Shown: piece by piece, positions 15,929-24,653 of the stretch | How the letters are laid out: every line of letters begins with the position of its first letter | Position numbering within the stretch: the stretch's first letter is position 1 | Source of the DNA: a virus | Virus record (IMG/VR): IMGVR_UViG_3300046004_000413 | Coordinates: 1-30,392 of that record | Length of the DNA: 30,392 bases | Reading direction: 5' to 3' (one strand) | Notes under the pieces: model-generated | What the model saw: the letters and a program-made list of their open reading frames with translations, nothing else | Database searches by the model: none | Told to the model about the DNA's origin: nothing | Translations under genes and position numbers: made by a program

Positions 15929-17722
15929 TTATTTTCTGCTGGAAAATGTTGCTGCAAATGTACCTGATGATATTGATGGACTAATTGAACTCCATGATCC
16001 CGATAAATACGAACTAGCAAACAATACGTCATATGATGTAATAGCTTCTCTTGTTGACTCAGCTACAAGGAAATACTGATTAAACGCAGTTAACCATTTA
16101 TTATAATTTATATTAGATGTAATTATAGTATCCGCGATAGTAACAATTCTAAAATTGCCGACTAATTCTGTTCGGGTAGAGTTTGTTGTATTAATAGCTG
16201 CGAATGGTTCAATTTTTTCATAGCTAGATGAACTACTCGGAGCTGATGACGCATATAACGTTAATCCTCGAGTAAATTGATATTGCAAGTTAATAGTTTG
16301 ACCATATGGTAAATAGCTTGGGTTTATTGTTGATGTAACTGTGCCGGCATATCCGGTAGTTGCAATTTCCGTTGGCCAATTATAAAAAATGATTGACGTT
16401 GGATTGATTGGATCTACGTTTCTTCTTGTAAGTGCGGTCCAGGCAGTCGGCTTTGTATCACCAGGCAATGTTTCTGACAATCCATATAATACATCTTGTT
16501 GGTTAATGTATAATGCAGTTCCAGAATTAATTCCGGCGCCATAATAATATACCGGGGCCGTTAAATCGTATGTTGTTAGTTCGGGTGCTCGATCGCCGAC
16601 TAGTTTATAACTAACTTTAGTGTAGTCTGATTCAATAATTGGTTTACTAGTTGATACCGTGGGCAACGTTACATTTTCCCGATTGGCTTCTAGTTTTGTC
16701 AAATTTGCAAATTCAGTGTCAACTGTGGATTGTATTACATCGATATCCATTGTAATTGTCGATGCATCAATTTCTCCTCGTTTTACAGCCGTAATTGTAT
16801 TTTTCAATACTCCCTTTGTAGCACGGTTAGCAGATTGAATTGCTGCGGTACGATAATTCGAATCTAGTTTTTGATTGTTGTTTATAGTAGTTAAATAAGC
16901 ACCTAATTCCGTAGTAGTCGTATCAATCAACTGTGCGGCTGATGCAAAGGCTGGATCATATTCAACAACTTCCGTAGAAGCAAAATCATCAAATACTAAG
17001 CCATCATTATTAACAATGTGTTGATATAATATAGATTTTGCGGCTGCCATATCTGTTACATCTCCATGGCTATTAGTTCTAGTTCCGAGAAGCATGACTG
17101 CTGCTAGCTCGACGGTTGAATCAATATATGTTGAAAATGCTTGGGCTGTAAATGCTTCTTCTGAATCTGTTAATGATGCTTCGATAAAATCTTTTGTTAG
17201 TATTTCAGTCCTAGTATTTTCGTTGGTATAAAATCCAAATGCCGGCATCAGTGTATCAATTACATAGTCTATAGCATCTGTGTAAAATTCATATACACCG
17301 TGTTCTACTGCTGCTGCTGCTAGAGTGGTAATAGGTGATATAATATTCTCAGGGCCACTGATAAAGCCTTTTAATTCGCCTTCAAATGCTAGACCAGTAA
17401 TGCTATCTGTTCCTCCTGTGATTACAACTTGATCTGATTCGGTTAATTCAATTGGAAATTGAAAACGGCCTAAGGTGTCAGTTGTTACAGATACTCCAGC
17501 TGCAGTTACAGTTGCACCATTTAATGGACCATCGATTCCAGCACCACTAGTTCCTGATGCTGCAGCACTTCCAGGAGCTCCACCAAATGCTGTATTCATT
17601 ACGAACCAATCTCGTTGCATTCTTTGTTGATTTTCCCATAGGAAACGACGTTTTTGTTCGTGTAATGGTAAACTAATAATTCCTTGTTGTTTAATAAATT
17701 GTTGCCATGTTAATAGTGCCAT
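15929..17722 (-). CDS. Putative virion surface/fibre protein with Ig-like N-terminal domain (597 aa)
   Basis: Start chosen at the ATG of MALLTWQQFIKQQG (17722). The frame stays open 43 codons further upstream, but that part runs back into the preceding fibre gene and reads unlike protein. The N-terminal 45 residues hold a charged helix (LPLHEQKRRFLWENQQRMQR). Residues about 60-130 resemble a carboxypeptidase-regulatory or Ig-like domain (GPLNGATVTAAGVSVTTD, LGRFQFPIELTESDQVVITG, SPITTLAAAAVEHG). The middle is helical and Thr/Ala-rich; the C-terminal 200 residues are Tyr/Ser/Thr-rich beta, as in fibre tips. No enzymatic motif. It follows the giant fibre gene, so it may be its partner or an attachment protein. 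Function not established. No clear ribosome-binding site. Confidence 0.72.
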   Translation of the reverse strand: MALLTWQQFIKQQGIISLPLHEQKRRFLWENQQRMQRDWFVMNTAFGGAPGSAAASGTSGAGIDGPLNGATVTAAGVSVTTDTLGRFQFPIELTESDQVVITGGTDSITGLAFEGELKGFISGPENIISPITTLAAAAVEHGVYEFYTDAIDYVIDTLMPAFGFYTNENTRTEILTKDFIEASLTDSEEAFTAQAFSTYIDSTVELAAVMLLGTRTNSHGDVTDMAAAKSILYQHIVNNDGLVFDDFASTEVVEYDPAFASAAQLIDTTTTELGAYLTTINNNQKLDSNYRTAAIQSANRATKGVLKNTITAVKRGEIDASTITMDIDVIQSTVDTEFANLTKLEANRENVTLPTVSTSKPIIESDYTKVSYKLVGDRAPELTTYDLTAPVYYYGAGINSGTALYINQQDVLYGLSETLPGDTKPTAWTALTRRNVDPINPTSIIFYNWPTEIATTGYAGTVTSTINPSYLPYGQTINLQYQFTRGLTLYASSAPSSSSSYEKIEPFAAINTTNSTRTELVGNFRIVTIADTIITSNINYNKWLTAFNQYFLVAESTREAITSYDVLFASSYLSGSWSSISPSISSGTFAATFSSRK

Positions 17723-17751
17723 ATTTTTATTTCTAATATAATAAGTGTTTC

Positions 17752-17761
17752 TAATAAATAT
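17752..17761 (-). promoter_or_regulatory. Leader AT element variant upstream of the 597-aa gene
   Basis: The plus strand reads taataaatat; the coding strand reads ATATTTATTA, 29 bases before the ATG at 17722 and adjoining the fibre-gene stop (17763). It shares the ATATTTAT core with the other leaders. Confidence 0.4.
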
Positions 17762-17762
17762 G

Positions 17763-20700
17763 TTAAGACAAAGATCCAGATCTCCAAGCTCCACCCAACC
17801 AAACATATATTTTATAATCTGCGCCGGTTTGTCCAAATACGACTTCTCCATCTTTTCCGGTGTATGCAGGTGTACCAGAAGAGGTAGGAGATACTATGAG
17901 TGAACCTGACATTAGCAATGAACCGGAAATGGTAACACTGCCGGCTGCTGCTACAAGCAGATTGTGTTGTATTGAATTATCAGGGTCTCCATCTCCTACA
18001 ATAAATGCACCTCGATCGGATATAGGTTTATTCCCCATACCTACTACTGATTGATACCAACCTAGGGCTTCAGTAGTGTTTCCTGCTGCGTGAGAGTACT
18101 CTCCCATGGTTTTAGTATCAACACCTTCTGTATGTGAATAGGTACCTAAAGACACATCTGCAGCGGTTGGATTGGCATTTCCATAAACACCTATACGTAC
18201 TCTACCAAAATTTGTAGATGTAGTAACTGTGGTATCAACTAACGTTATTTGTGTTAATGATGACGTAAATGCTGAGGATGATACTTCGAATAGGTACGTA
18301 TTTTGTGTATTGTTAATAGGATCAAGATCACCACTTTTATCAGAAACTACTGCAAATCCACCAACACCAAACTGCCCTGTTTGATCACCATATATTGGCT
18401 CTAGATCAATAACACCAGCTGTTATGTGAGCATTCATTCGATATGCAGTGTACCCAGCTGTTGTGCTTTCACCTTCTGCGTGTGAGTGATCACCATAAGT
18501 AGTACCTTGGCCTTCTGCGTGGGAAGCGTATCCATACGCATAACCATTACCTTCTGCGTGTGAGTATGCACCGTATGCTTGGCCACCATCACCTTCTGCG
18601 TGTGAGTATGCACCGTATGCTTGGCCACCAGTACCTTCTCCGTGTGAGTATGTGCCCAGTGCGGTTGTAGTATAACCTTCCGCGTGAGCTCCGTATCCTC
18701 CCCATACACGATCTCCAGAGTTGCTGAAGTTAGTAATACTGCCAATGATGGCTGTACTAGTAAGAAAACTAGTGTCAGTTACGTGAACTATAGTATTTGT
18801 CCCATCAAATGAACATGATGCAACTGTTAAATTAGCATAAATGTAGTTAGTGTCATATTGTGAATCATCTACCCCTATTATATATCCTGTGTCAAATAGT
18901 CCAGCGCTGGATAAGTCTCCGTATGATGAAGAAATTGTAAATACACCAGGTGTTAACATTTCAGCGTAATAGCCGGAGGCGTTGCCGGTTGTTGTGCTTT
19001 CACCTTCTGCGTGTGAGTATTGACCCTGCGCTAATGTATTTATACCTTCTGCGTGGGAATATAGACCCGATGCGACTACACCATCTCCGTTATGTAATGA
19101 TCTAGATGCCGTATTGTATAATAATTCAGTGGAAGCTGCATATCCAAAAGTTCCCCCGTCATTGAATTGAATGTTTCCTTGTGCTCCGGCTGCTCCACCA
19201 GGTGCCCATGATGCAGATAATGCTTGTGTTGCAAATGATGCAGATAATGCTTGTGTTGCAAATGATGCAGATAATGCTTGTGTTGCAAATGATGCAGTTC
19301 CTGTGAATTGAGCTGTACGCCAATCGAGTATAACAGTTCCAGTAACATTCTTTAGCTGTCGATTGTTCCAATCAATTGATTGCGATGCAGCAGTATCCAA
19401 TAATGTTCTAGAACCCCAATTTATTGATTGCGATGTAGCACTATCATATGCAATTCTATTTGTCCAATCAATCGATGTTTTACCGCCAGCATCTTGCAAG
19501 AGTCTTTCTTGCCACCGGAGTGATGGTTTGCTGCCAGTATCGTTTAATATACGAATATTCCAATCAACCGAACCTGATGTATTTGTATCGTTTAATGTTC
19601 GACCACCCCAACTTATCGATTGAGATGCCGCAGTATCCGTTAACGATCGATTTCTATAATTAATCCCTATTACCCCTGCAGCATCGTACATTATACGATT
19701 ACTCCAATCTAAAGAAGATTCGTTAGTAATATCTTTAAGAAGACTTGTGCTTGTGTTTAATATCTCTACGCCACTATTAACTATAGATAAGGAACCAGTT
19801 ACTGCTAATGATCCTGTTATTCGGGCCGAACCAGTATATGGAAAAGTAGTGTCAGGAGCATATGATGCACTTAGTGCTTGTGTTGCATATGATGCACTAG
19901 TTGCGAATGATGAACTTGTTGGTACTCCATTTTGCCAAATGCCGGCATTATATACTAGTGCTTGACCATTTGTAGGACTTAGAATAGTAACATCTGTTAA
20001 GTCATCTAAATTGCTTAACGCTATTCCTCCTCCACTACCTTGCCCACTACCTCTGAATAAACCTCCATTTATTATAGAATTAGTTGCAGTATCAGTTATA
20101 TTAGATGCATTTCCTTTTAATACTAAGAACCCTACAAATGTTGTAAAATCAAAAGTATCACCTTCAGTAAATGGGTCTGTCGGTAGATATTGAAGTGCAT
20201 TTAATAAAGATGTGTATCGGGCTTGACCGTAGTAAACATATAGTACTCCAGTTTTTGGATCTGCGAATACACGTTGAATTGACCAGTTACCACTACCTAC
20301 ACTATGCAATACACCATCACCGTCTCTATCATATTGTGTAGGATCAACAACTGTATAAAAGTTTCCTGCATTAGTATCAAACTCAATAGCAGATCCGGAT
20401 CTTTGAACACGAGCTAAGCTAGCAGTTGCTTGTGATGGTGTTGTTATTTGTGACGGAAATTCAGGATTATTTTGATAAAAACCACCATGTATAAAAGAAG
20501 TACCAGCTCCGACAGATAATCTTAAACTACCTGCTTGACCCGTCAACCCATATCCTGACATCTTTAGTGGCCCAAATGCATCTACGAAATTTGATATTTG
20601 TGATATTTGATCGTATGCTGTTTGAACTCCTCCACCAAATGCAGATACTTGTGTATAGTCAAAATGACCTACTGCTCCTAGTGGTATGTAGTCGTGATAC

Positions 20701-21563
20701 TGTTGTGATGTAAATCTAGTTGATTGTTGTTGTAAAGCTCCGGTATTATCAATGTATAGGTATGTTACTTGTTGAGTTGCAATATTTGTTATACTCTGTG
20801 TGATTGAGTTCCACGTGACATACTCTATCATAGGCGAAGCTTCAGATCCGGTTGTTGCATTATGTTCGGCTATAATACCACTACCAGGAGAAACAAAAAC
20901 GTTGCTTCCGCTATATGTAACGGCACCGCCGTATAATAATCCAGTTTCTAAACTACCTTCAATCCATTTCCACTTTACAAGATTTCCATTTTGACGAACA
21001 TATAAATCATACCCTAATGCTGTATTAGAACTACTTTGAAATAAAACTGTTGAATCTAAATCTGAACCCGATGGGTCTGGATCTTGTGTTGGGTCTAGCT
21101 TTAAACTACCAGATAATATAATTTGCTGATTAAGTGAGTTAACATATGATGCTGATACCGCATTCAATACATAGCTAGCAGTTTGTGCTGTTTGCGCATA
21201 TGAAGCCGTTACAGCATTTGTGGCCCAAGACGCAGTACCAAATAAAGATCCGGTAATGCTTCCTTGAACTCGCAATGACCCGGTAATCTCAACATCACTT
21301 TGTCGAGAAATTGGATTTGACCCAGTCCATTTTGAAGAAACAATTCCAGTTAATTGAGAACCATCGCCTATAAAAGATCCGGTGAAAGATCCTGTGGCAT
21401 ATGATGCAGTGAATGCATTGAATGAGCTTGTGGTTACAAATGAACCGGTGTTTATAGTAGTGCCACCACCATTCAATGAGTATGATGCTGTTACTGCATA
21501 ACTTGCTGATATATTATATAAAGAACCGGTTTGTAATTGTCCCGGTTTAAACTGTCTTGCCAT
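17763..21563 (-). CDS. Giant repeat-built tail fibre/adhesin with YadA-like head repeats (1266 aa)
   Basis: The start is the ATG at 21563 (MARQFKPGQLQTGSLYN), which shares a base with the stop of the previous gene (TAATG) and has GGAAGGTGG 6 bases before it. The N-terminal region is full of ASYA, TASYA and GSF repeats typical of trimeric phage fibres. About residues 610-750 hold eight or nine repeats of roughly 19 residues built on a D-W-x-x-R-x-L-x-D pattern. Then come three exact ATQALSASF repeats. SHAEG-type repeats of 12-14 residues occur at about 830-857, 958-1041 and 1141-1171, as in the left-handed rolls of YadA-like heads and of the proteins carrying the peptidase G2 chaperone domain. 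The C-terminus has RGAFIVGDGDPDNS followed by a GSLLMSGSL stretch. Probably a host-recognition fibre attached at neck or baseplate. Substrate unknown. Confidence 0.82.
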   Translation of the reverse strand: MARQFKPGQLQTGSLYNISASYAVTASYSLNGGGTTINTGSFVTTSSFNAFTASYATGSFTGSFIGDGSQLTGIVSSKWTGSNPISRQSDVEITGSLRVQGSITGSLFGTASWATNAVTASYAQTAQTASYVLNAVSASYVNSLNQQIILSGSLKLDPTQDPDPSGSDLDSTVLFQSSSNTALGYDLYVRQNGNLVKWKWIEGSLETGLLYGGAVTYSGSNVFVSPGSGIIAEHNATTGSEASPMIEYVTWNSITQSITNIATQQVTYLYIDNTGALQQQSTRFTSQQYHDYIPLGAVGHFDYTQVSAFGGGVQTAYDQISQISNFVDAFGPLKMSGYGLTGQAGSLRLSVGAGTSFIHGGFYQNNPEFPSQITTPSQATASLARVQRSGSAIEFDTNAGNFYTVVDPTQYDRDGDGVLHSVGSGNWSIQRVFADPKTGVLYVYYGQARYTSLLNALQYLPTDPFTEGDTFDFTTFVGFLVLKGNASNITDTATNSIINGGLFRGSGQGSGGGIALSNLDDLTDVTILSPTNGQALVYNAGIWQNGVPTSSSFATSASYATQALSASYAPDTTFPYTGSARITGSLAVTGSLSIVNSGVEILNTSTSLLKDITNESSLDWSNRIMYDAAGVIGINYRNRSLTDTAASQSISWGGRTLNDTNTSGSVDWNIRILNDTGSKPSLRWQERLLQDAGGKTSIDWTNRIAYDSATSQSINWGSRTLLDTAASQSIDWNNRQLKNVTGTVILDWRTAQFTGTASFATQALSASFATQALSASFATQALSASWAPGGAAGAQGNIQFNDGGTFGYAASTELLYNTASRSLHNGDGVVASGLYSHAEGINTLAQGQYSHAEGESTTTGNASGYYAEMLTPGVFTISSSYGDLSSAGLFDTGYIIGVDDSQYDTNYIYANLTVASCSFDGTNTIVHVTDTSFLTSTAIIGSITNFSNSGDRVWGGYGAHAEGYTTTALGTYSHGEGTGGQAYGAYSHAEGDGGQAYGAYSHAEGNGYAYGYASHAEGQGTTYGDHSHAEGESTTAGYTAYRMNAHITAGVIDLEPIYGDQTGQFGVGGFAVVSDKSGDLDPINNTQNTYLFEVSSSAFTSSLTQITLVDTTVTTSTNFGRVRIGVYGNANPTAADVSLGTYSHTEGVDTKTMGEYSHAAGNTTEALGWYQSVVGMGNKPISDRGAFIVGDGDPDNSIQHNLLVAAAGSVTISGSLLMSGSLIVSPTSSGTPAYTGKDGEVVFGQTGADYKIYVWLGGAWRSGSLS
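18550..18633. repeat. Tandem 42-bp repeat within the fibre gene (2 copies plus diverged flanks)
   Basis: Units 18550-18591 and 18592-18633 are nearly identical, with diverged copies on either side. Each encodes 14 residues of the type AYGAYSHAEGxGGQ. Such near-identical units are expected to recombine and change the fibre's length. Confidence 0.88.
19210..19297. repeat. Tandem 27-bp repeat within the fibre gene (3 exact copies)
   Basis: Units begin at 19210, 19237 and 19264, followed by a 7-base partial copy. Each encodes the nine residues ATQALSASF. The copies are identical at the nucleotide level, so the array is recent or is being homogenised. Confidence 0.93.
19310..19730. repeat. Degenerate ~57-bp coding repeats (D-W-x-x-R units) in the fibre gene
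   Basis: Eight or nine imperfect units encode about 19 residues each around D-W-(S/N)-N-R-(I/T)-L-x-D, for example SIDWTNRIAYDSATSQ and SINWGSRTLLDTAASQ. They are conserved as protein more than as DNA, unlike the 27-bp array next to them. Confidence 0.78.
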
Positions 21564-22786
21564 TATGTCCACCTTCCATTAATAATTATCACGTCACTAG
21601 GATCAATGGTGTATCCTAACGTGGCTGTATTAAAGATAATGGTTTGAGTTGTTATATCACTCGGTGTCCATGTGTATGCAACTTTATCAATGTATTGACC
21701 ATTGATGTACACATTAAATTCATTTTTAGTAGCAATTGTCAATGTTACCGGATTAACTGCTACGGCAGCAGCAACCGTCACTGTTGTTGCGTTTGAGTAT
21801 GTTGCTTGTTGATCTGTTAAGTTTGTCAAATATGCAAATGTTGCTGCGTTAATTGATGTGGTTGATCCTCCACCATTAACGAGTATACTACCTCCACTTG
21901 ATATAATAGCTTGCGATTGTAAGATTTGTGCTGGTACAATTGTACTTGAAAATATATCACCGCCAACATCAATTACTTGTTCGAATGTTACTTTCTTAAT
22001 TGAATAATTTTTTCGAAGAGTTGATATTCTAGTTTCTTGAGCTGATAACAAAGTTCCTTGCACTGTTAATGGAGCAGTTGCTCGTACTAGTCGATCTTCA
22101 CCAACCGTATTAACTGTTTCAAAACTAAATTGTCCTAATGTTGTTGGAAATTTATTTGATTCATTTCCCCAAGCAAACCGACCATATGGTAATATCTGAT
22201 CAACTAAATCATTTAATTGACTTGTAAAATCACACCAAAGCATCATATCATATTCGATAGTTACATATTTAGGAATATCAATTACATAGATTTTTTCTGA
22301 TGGTTGCGGTTCATTGGTAGGCATTGGGAATAACTCATCTTCATATCGATTACGTTGATTATATTTTGATCGATACACTAATTGATTGTTGCTATCTCCT
22401 CTGTTAACATCTAAGGTACGTTGTGTGTCTCGCTCTGCTGCCGAGTTTCTTTTTAACATGATGATTGGAGATTGTAACATTCCTTTTTCATCACGTAAAT
22501 AACCTAATCTTCGAACATTGTCCCATTTCTCGCCGTTGGCAAATATAACTGGCACCGGAATTAATTTTCCATTCGCAGTTACTTGTGGACGCATTTCGGT
22601 TTCAATATATGATTTTATTGCATAATCAATATCATACAATGTTCTCTGCGCAGTTCGTATTACATCATCATCTCGTCTAGTTTGTTCAGCTCTGTTTAAA
22701 ATCAGATCATTAGTAATACCTTCCGTGCGAGCCGGGTTAGGTTTATTAGTTTTACGATCGATATTATCTCTGTTCAATCTAGGCAT
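21563..22786 (-). CDS. 15: Tail sheath terminator/stabiliser, gp15-like, with C-terminal extension (407 aa)
   Basis: Residues 80-260 match the T4 gp15 layout. IFANGEKWDNVRRLGYL stands where gp15 has YASKEHF. VTIEYDMMLWCDF followed by LNDLVDQILPYGRF (191-204) matches MIYELSIFTRYEDDMFQIVEQILPY. Then comes the RATAPLTVQGTLLSAQE strand region. The protein caps the tail end that docks to the neck. T4 gp15 is 272 aa; here about 120 extra C-terminal residues form a Thr/Ala-rich linker and a small beta domain (NVYINGQYIDKVAYTWTP, ending VIIINGRWT). AAGGA precedes the ATG by 5 bases. Order gp13-gp14-gp15 agrees with T4. Confidence 0.8.
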   Translation of the reverse strand: MPRLNRDNIDRKTNKPNPARTEGITNDLILNRAEQTRRDDDVIRTAQRTLYDIDYAIKSYIETEMRPQVTANGKLIPVPVIFANGEKWDNVRRLGYLRDEKGMLQSPIIMLKRNSAAERDTQRTLDVNRGDSNNQLVYRSKYNQRNRYEDELFPMPTNEPQPSEKIYVIDIPKYVTIEYDMMLWCDFTSQLNDLVDQILPYGRFAWGNESNKFPTTLGQFSFETVNTVGEDRLVRATAPLTVQGTLLSAQETRISTLRKNYSIKKVTFEQVIDVGGDIFSSTIVPAQILQSQAIISSGGSILVNGGGSTTSINAATFAYLTNLTDQQATYSNATTVTVAAAVAVNPVTLTIATKNEFNVYINGQYIDKVAYTWTPSDITTQTIIFNTATLGYTIDPSDVIIINGRWT

Positions 22787-22788
22787 TC

Positions 22789-23310
22789 TTATCCTTTATA
22801 TGCTGGCGACAAATTAGTGCCTCCTCTACGTATATTTGTTATATTTTGTGCGGTTTGACGAGTTGCATGAGAATCACATAGTACTGATACACTGTATCCA
22901 TGACCGGTTCCATTTGGCCATGTTTCTGGATTTTTACCAGCAAAGTATTGGTTAGCATCCACATTATCTAATTCATAATATTCATTGTCCCAAAAAACAA
23001 TATCACCCACTTCCGGGAAAAACATTGCTCGTTCTAATATATCTCTGGAAATTCCAAATTGTGCAGTACGTGTATATGAATGACCATAATCATCCATTGT
23101 TGCTGTTTTTGTTTCTTTAGTAATTAAACATGGAATTAAAATAGAATTGTAATATGATTTAGATTCCGACTCACCATATATATTTGAATCACTTGAAGCT
23201 ACTAAGAGCTTAAAAAACTCAATTTCAGTATCTACAACCGAATTTAATAATTCAGAATTTATTGCTGCTAAGAATTTTGCGTCCCGCATTCCCCCAAATA
23301 ACGCACACAT
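22789..23310 (-). CDS. 14: Neck protein, gp14-like (173 aa)
   Basis: The segment FFPEVGDIVFWDNEYYELDN (about residues 96-115), followed by VDANQYFAGK, parallels the T4 gp14 stretch [20 protein letters not shown] with VEPYDPFYQLG. An ISRD-type strand precedes it. The gp14 ring forms part of the neck joining head to tail. At 173 aa it is shorter than T4 gp14 (256 aa), suggesting a minimal core. AGGAGG lies 8 bases before the ATG at 23310, the strongest ribosome-binding site in the connector region, and fixes the start. It ends one codon before the gp15-like gene. Confidence 0.78.
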   Translation of the reverse strand: MCALFGGMRDAKFLAAINSELLNSVVDTEIEFFKLLVASSDSNIYGESESKSYYNSILIPCLITKETKTATMDDYGHSYTRTAQFGISRDILERAMFFPEVGDIVFWDNEYYELDNVDANQYFAGKNPETWPNGTGHGYSVSVLCDSHATRQTAQNITNIRRGGTNLSPAYKG

Positions 23311-23350
23311 TAGTTTTCCCTCCTAAAATAATAGTATAATATATCCCATT

Positions 23351-24622
23351 TTACCATAACCCACTTCCTAATAATAATATAAATGGTACGAGCGCACCAA
23401 CATAAATTTTCAATGGAACCCTGCCTAATATTTCATTCATTTGAGTTGATTCAGCATTTTGTCTTGTTATCATTGCCTCGCGGGTCATTTTATCTAAAAA
23501 TTCCCGTAGCTGGGTAATCAATGTATCTTTTTCTGCCTGTCCCTGAGATACCAGTTCTGAGCCATTTAGTGTTACTTCTGCATTTGGAATTGGCACTGAG
23601 CTATATTTTCCACGGACGAATCCTAACATTTCTTTTGCGATTGCGGCGCCGTATTTAATAATCCAAGCACGGCCCATATCATTAATGCTACTGTATGATT
23701 GATATGTATATGGTATATTAGATGCGTCACTTACGACCGACTTAAGAAGGGCTGTATTACCAAATAAGACGGAGTCATTATTTTTATCTTCTTCTAATAT
23801 ATATTCAAACCAAACTTGACCATAAAATATTGCGGATGATTGACTTCCAGATCCCGCAGTTGGTATTGGCCAGAATTTAATATCATCGCCATGTATCTCA
23901 AATGTGTAATGAGACTTACGTATTTGGTCATTGAATTCAATTGCCTGCAATCTCAATAAATCTGCGTGAATTGGCATCATCATGAAACTAATTGAAGGTG
24001 AAAATCCTCCAAAGTTAAATGAATCTAATAATTGTTGAGAACCTAATCCTGTGCCTACAAATGGATCAAAGTATCTAACAATTGCTGGCGGTGGATTATG
24101 AAGTACTCTTTTTATTTCTACTGAACTAGTATTTGTTAACACCAATCCAGTCGAAGCTGACACAGCTGTTCGTATACTATAAGTTTGTTGGCCCGGAACC
24201 ATATCTACTCGAGCTTTACGCCATTTTACAGTACCACCACTATCTGCCTCAGTTCCATACGCTTTAGATAATTTAGAAATATATCCAAATGAATTTCCAA
24301 CCATTGAATCAGTGAAACTAGACCCAGATAAAAACCCAGCATTTTTTTGTATACCAAGTGTACTCATCAAATTGTTAACAATGTTAACCTGATTAACTTG
24401 ATTTGAATATTCCATTACAGCAGCTTCAAATGCTGTGTAGAAATTAATATCTTGTAGTTCCACATCCATAATTGGATAGCCAATATGTTGTGCTGCATAT
24501 TTAGCAAAGCTATCTGCTTGAGATTGGAACAATGGATCAGTATCAAAAAAGCCGAACGGTGTAGATCCCGTTGTGAATGAAGAGCTCCCTGGCCATATCG
24601 GTTTATTTTGACTGTAATCCAT
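23351..24622 (-). CDS. 13: Neck/head-completion protein, gp13-like (423 aa)
   Basis: Residues 40-75 (YAAQHIGYPIMDVELQDINF, then YTAFEAAVMEYSNQVNQVNI) have the opening expected of a head-to-tail connector: a helical domain with a conserved E-Y-S. A central beta region (QTYSIRTAVS, HYTFEIHGDDIKFWPIPTAG) and a C-terminal helical region (MGRAWIIKYGAAIAKEMLGF) follow. The call rests on this pattern and on the gp14- and gp15-like genes that follow. It is longer than T4 gp13 (309 aa). AAGGA precedes the ATG at 24622; a leader AT element lies at 24639. Confidence 0.7.
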   Translation of the reverse strand: MDYSQNKPIWPGSSSFTTGSTPFGFFDTDPLFQSQADSFAKYAAQHIGYPIMDVELQDINFYTAFEAAVMEYSNQVNQVNIVNNLMSTLGIQKNAGFLSGSSFTDSMVGNSFGYISKLSKAYGTEADSGGTVKWRKARVDMVPGQQTYSIRTAVSASTGLVLTNTSSVEIKRVLHNPPPAIVRYFDPFVGTGLGSQQLLDSFNFGGFSPSISFMMMPIHADLLRLQAIEFNDQIRKSHYTFEIHGDDIKFWPIPTAGSGSQSSAIFYGQVWFEYILEEDKNNDSVLFGNTALLKSVVSDASNIPYTYQSYSSINDMGRAWIIKYGAAIAKEMLGFVRGKYSSVPIPNAEVTLNGSELVSQGQAEKDTLITQLREFLDKMTREAMITRQNAESTQMNEILGRVPLKIYVGALVPFILLLGSGLW

Positions 24623-24638
24623 TATTTATTCCTTTTAT

Positions 24639-24648
24639 ATATAAATAT
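24639..24648 (-). promoter_or_regulatory. Leader AT element (ATATTTATAT) upstream of the gp13-like gene
   Basis: The coding strand reads ACGATATTTATATATAAAAGG, 16 bases before the ATG at 24622, in the 31-base gap after the PhoH gene. The ribosome-binding site begins only a few bases after it. Confidence 0.5.
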
Positions 24649-24653
24649 CGTTA

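Noticed and set aside
15826-16032. 68-codon frame on the minus strand overlapping the end of the 597-aa gene
   Set aside because: Gln/His-rich composition, no ribosome-binding site, and most of it overlaps the end of the real gene in another frame.
17723-17851. 43-codon N-terminal extension of the 597-aa gene
   Set aside because: It overlaps the end of the fibre gene, and a natural start (MALLTWQQF) lies in the intergenic leader just after the AT element.
18434-18745. 103-codon minus-strand frame with repeated H-T-x-K-V units
   Set aside because: An out-of-frame reading of the SHAEG coding repeats; its periodicity is inherited from the fibre gene.
18550-19297. Regular tandem repeats that might suggest a CRISPR array
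   Set aside because: Units are contiguous with no unique spacers and are multiples of three within a long coding frame.
19076-19371. Two overlapping minus-strand frames with repeated ICIICNTS and LHHLQHKHY units
   Set aside because: Both are alternative frames of the 27-bp repeat array in the fibre gene.
21564-21572. GTG three codons upstream as the start of the giant fibre
   Set aside because: The ATG at 21563 has a well-spaced GGAAGGTGG and a TAATG junction with the preceding stop, the better start.
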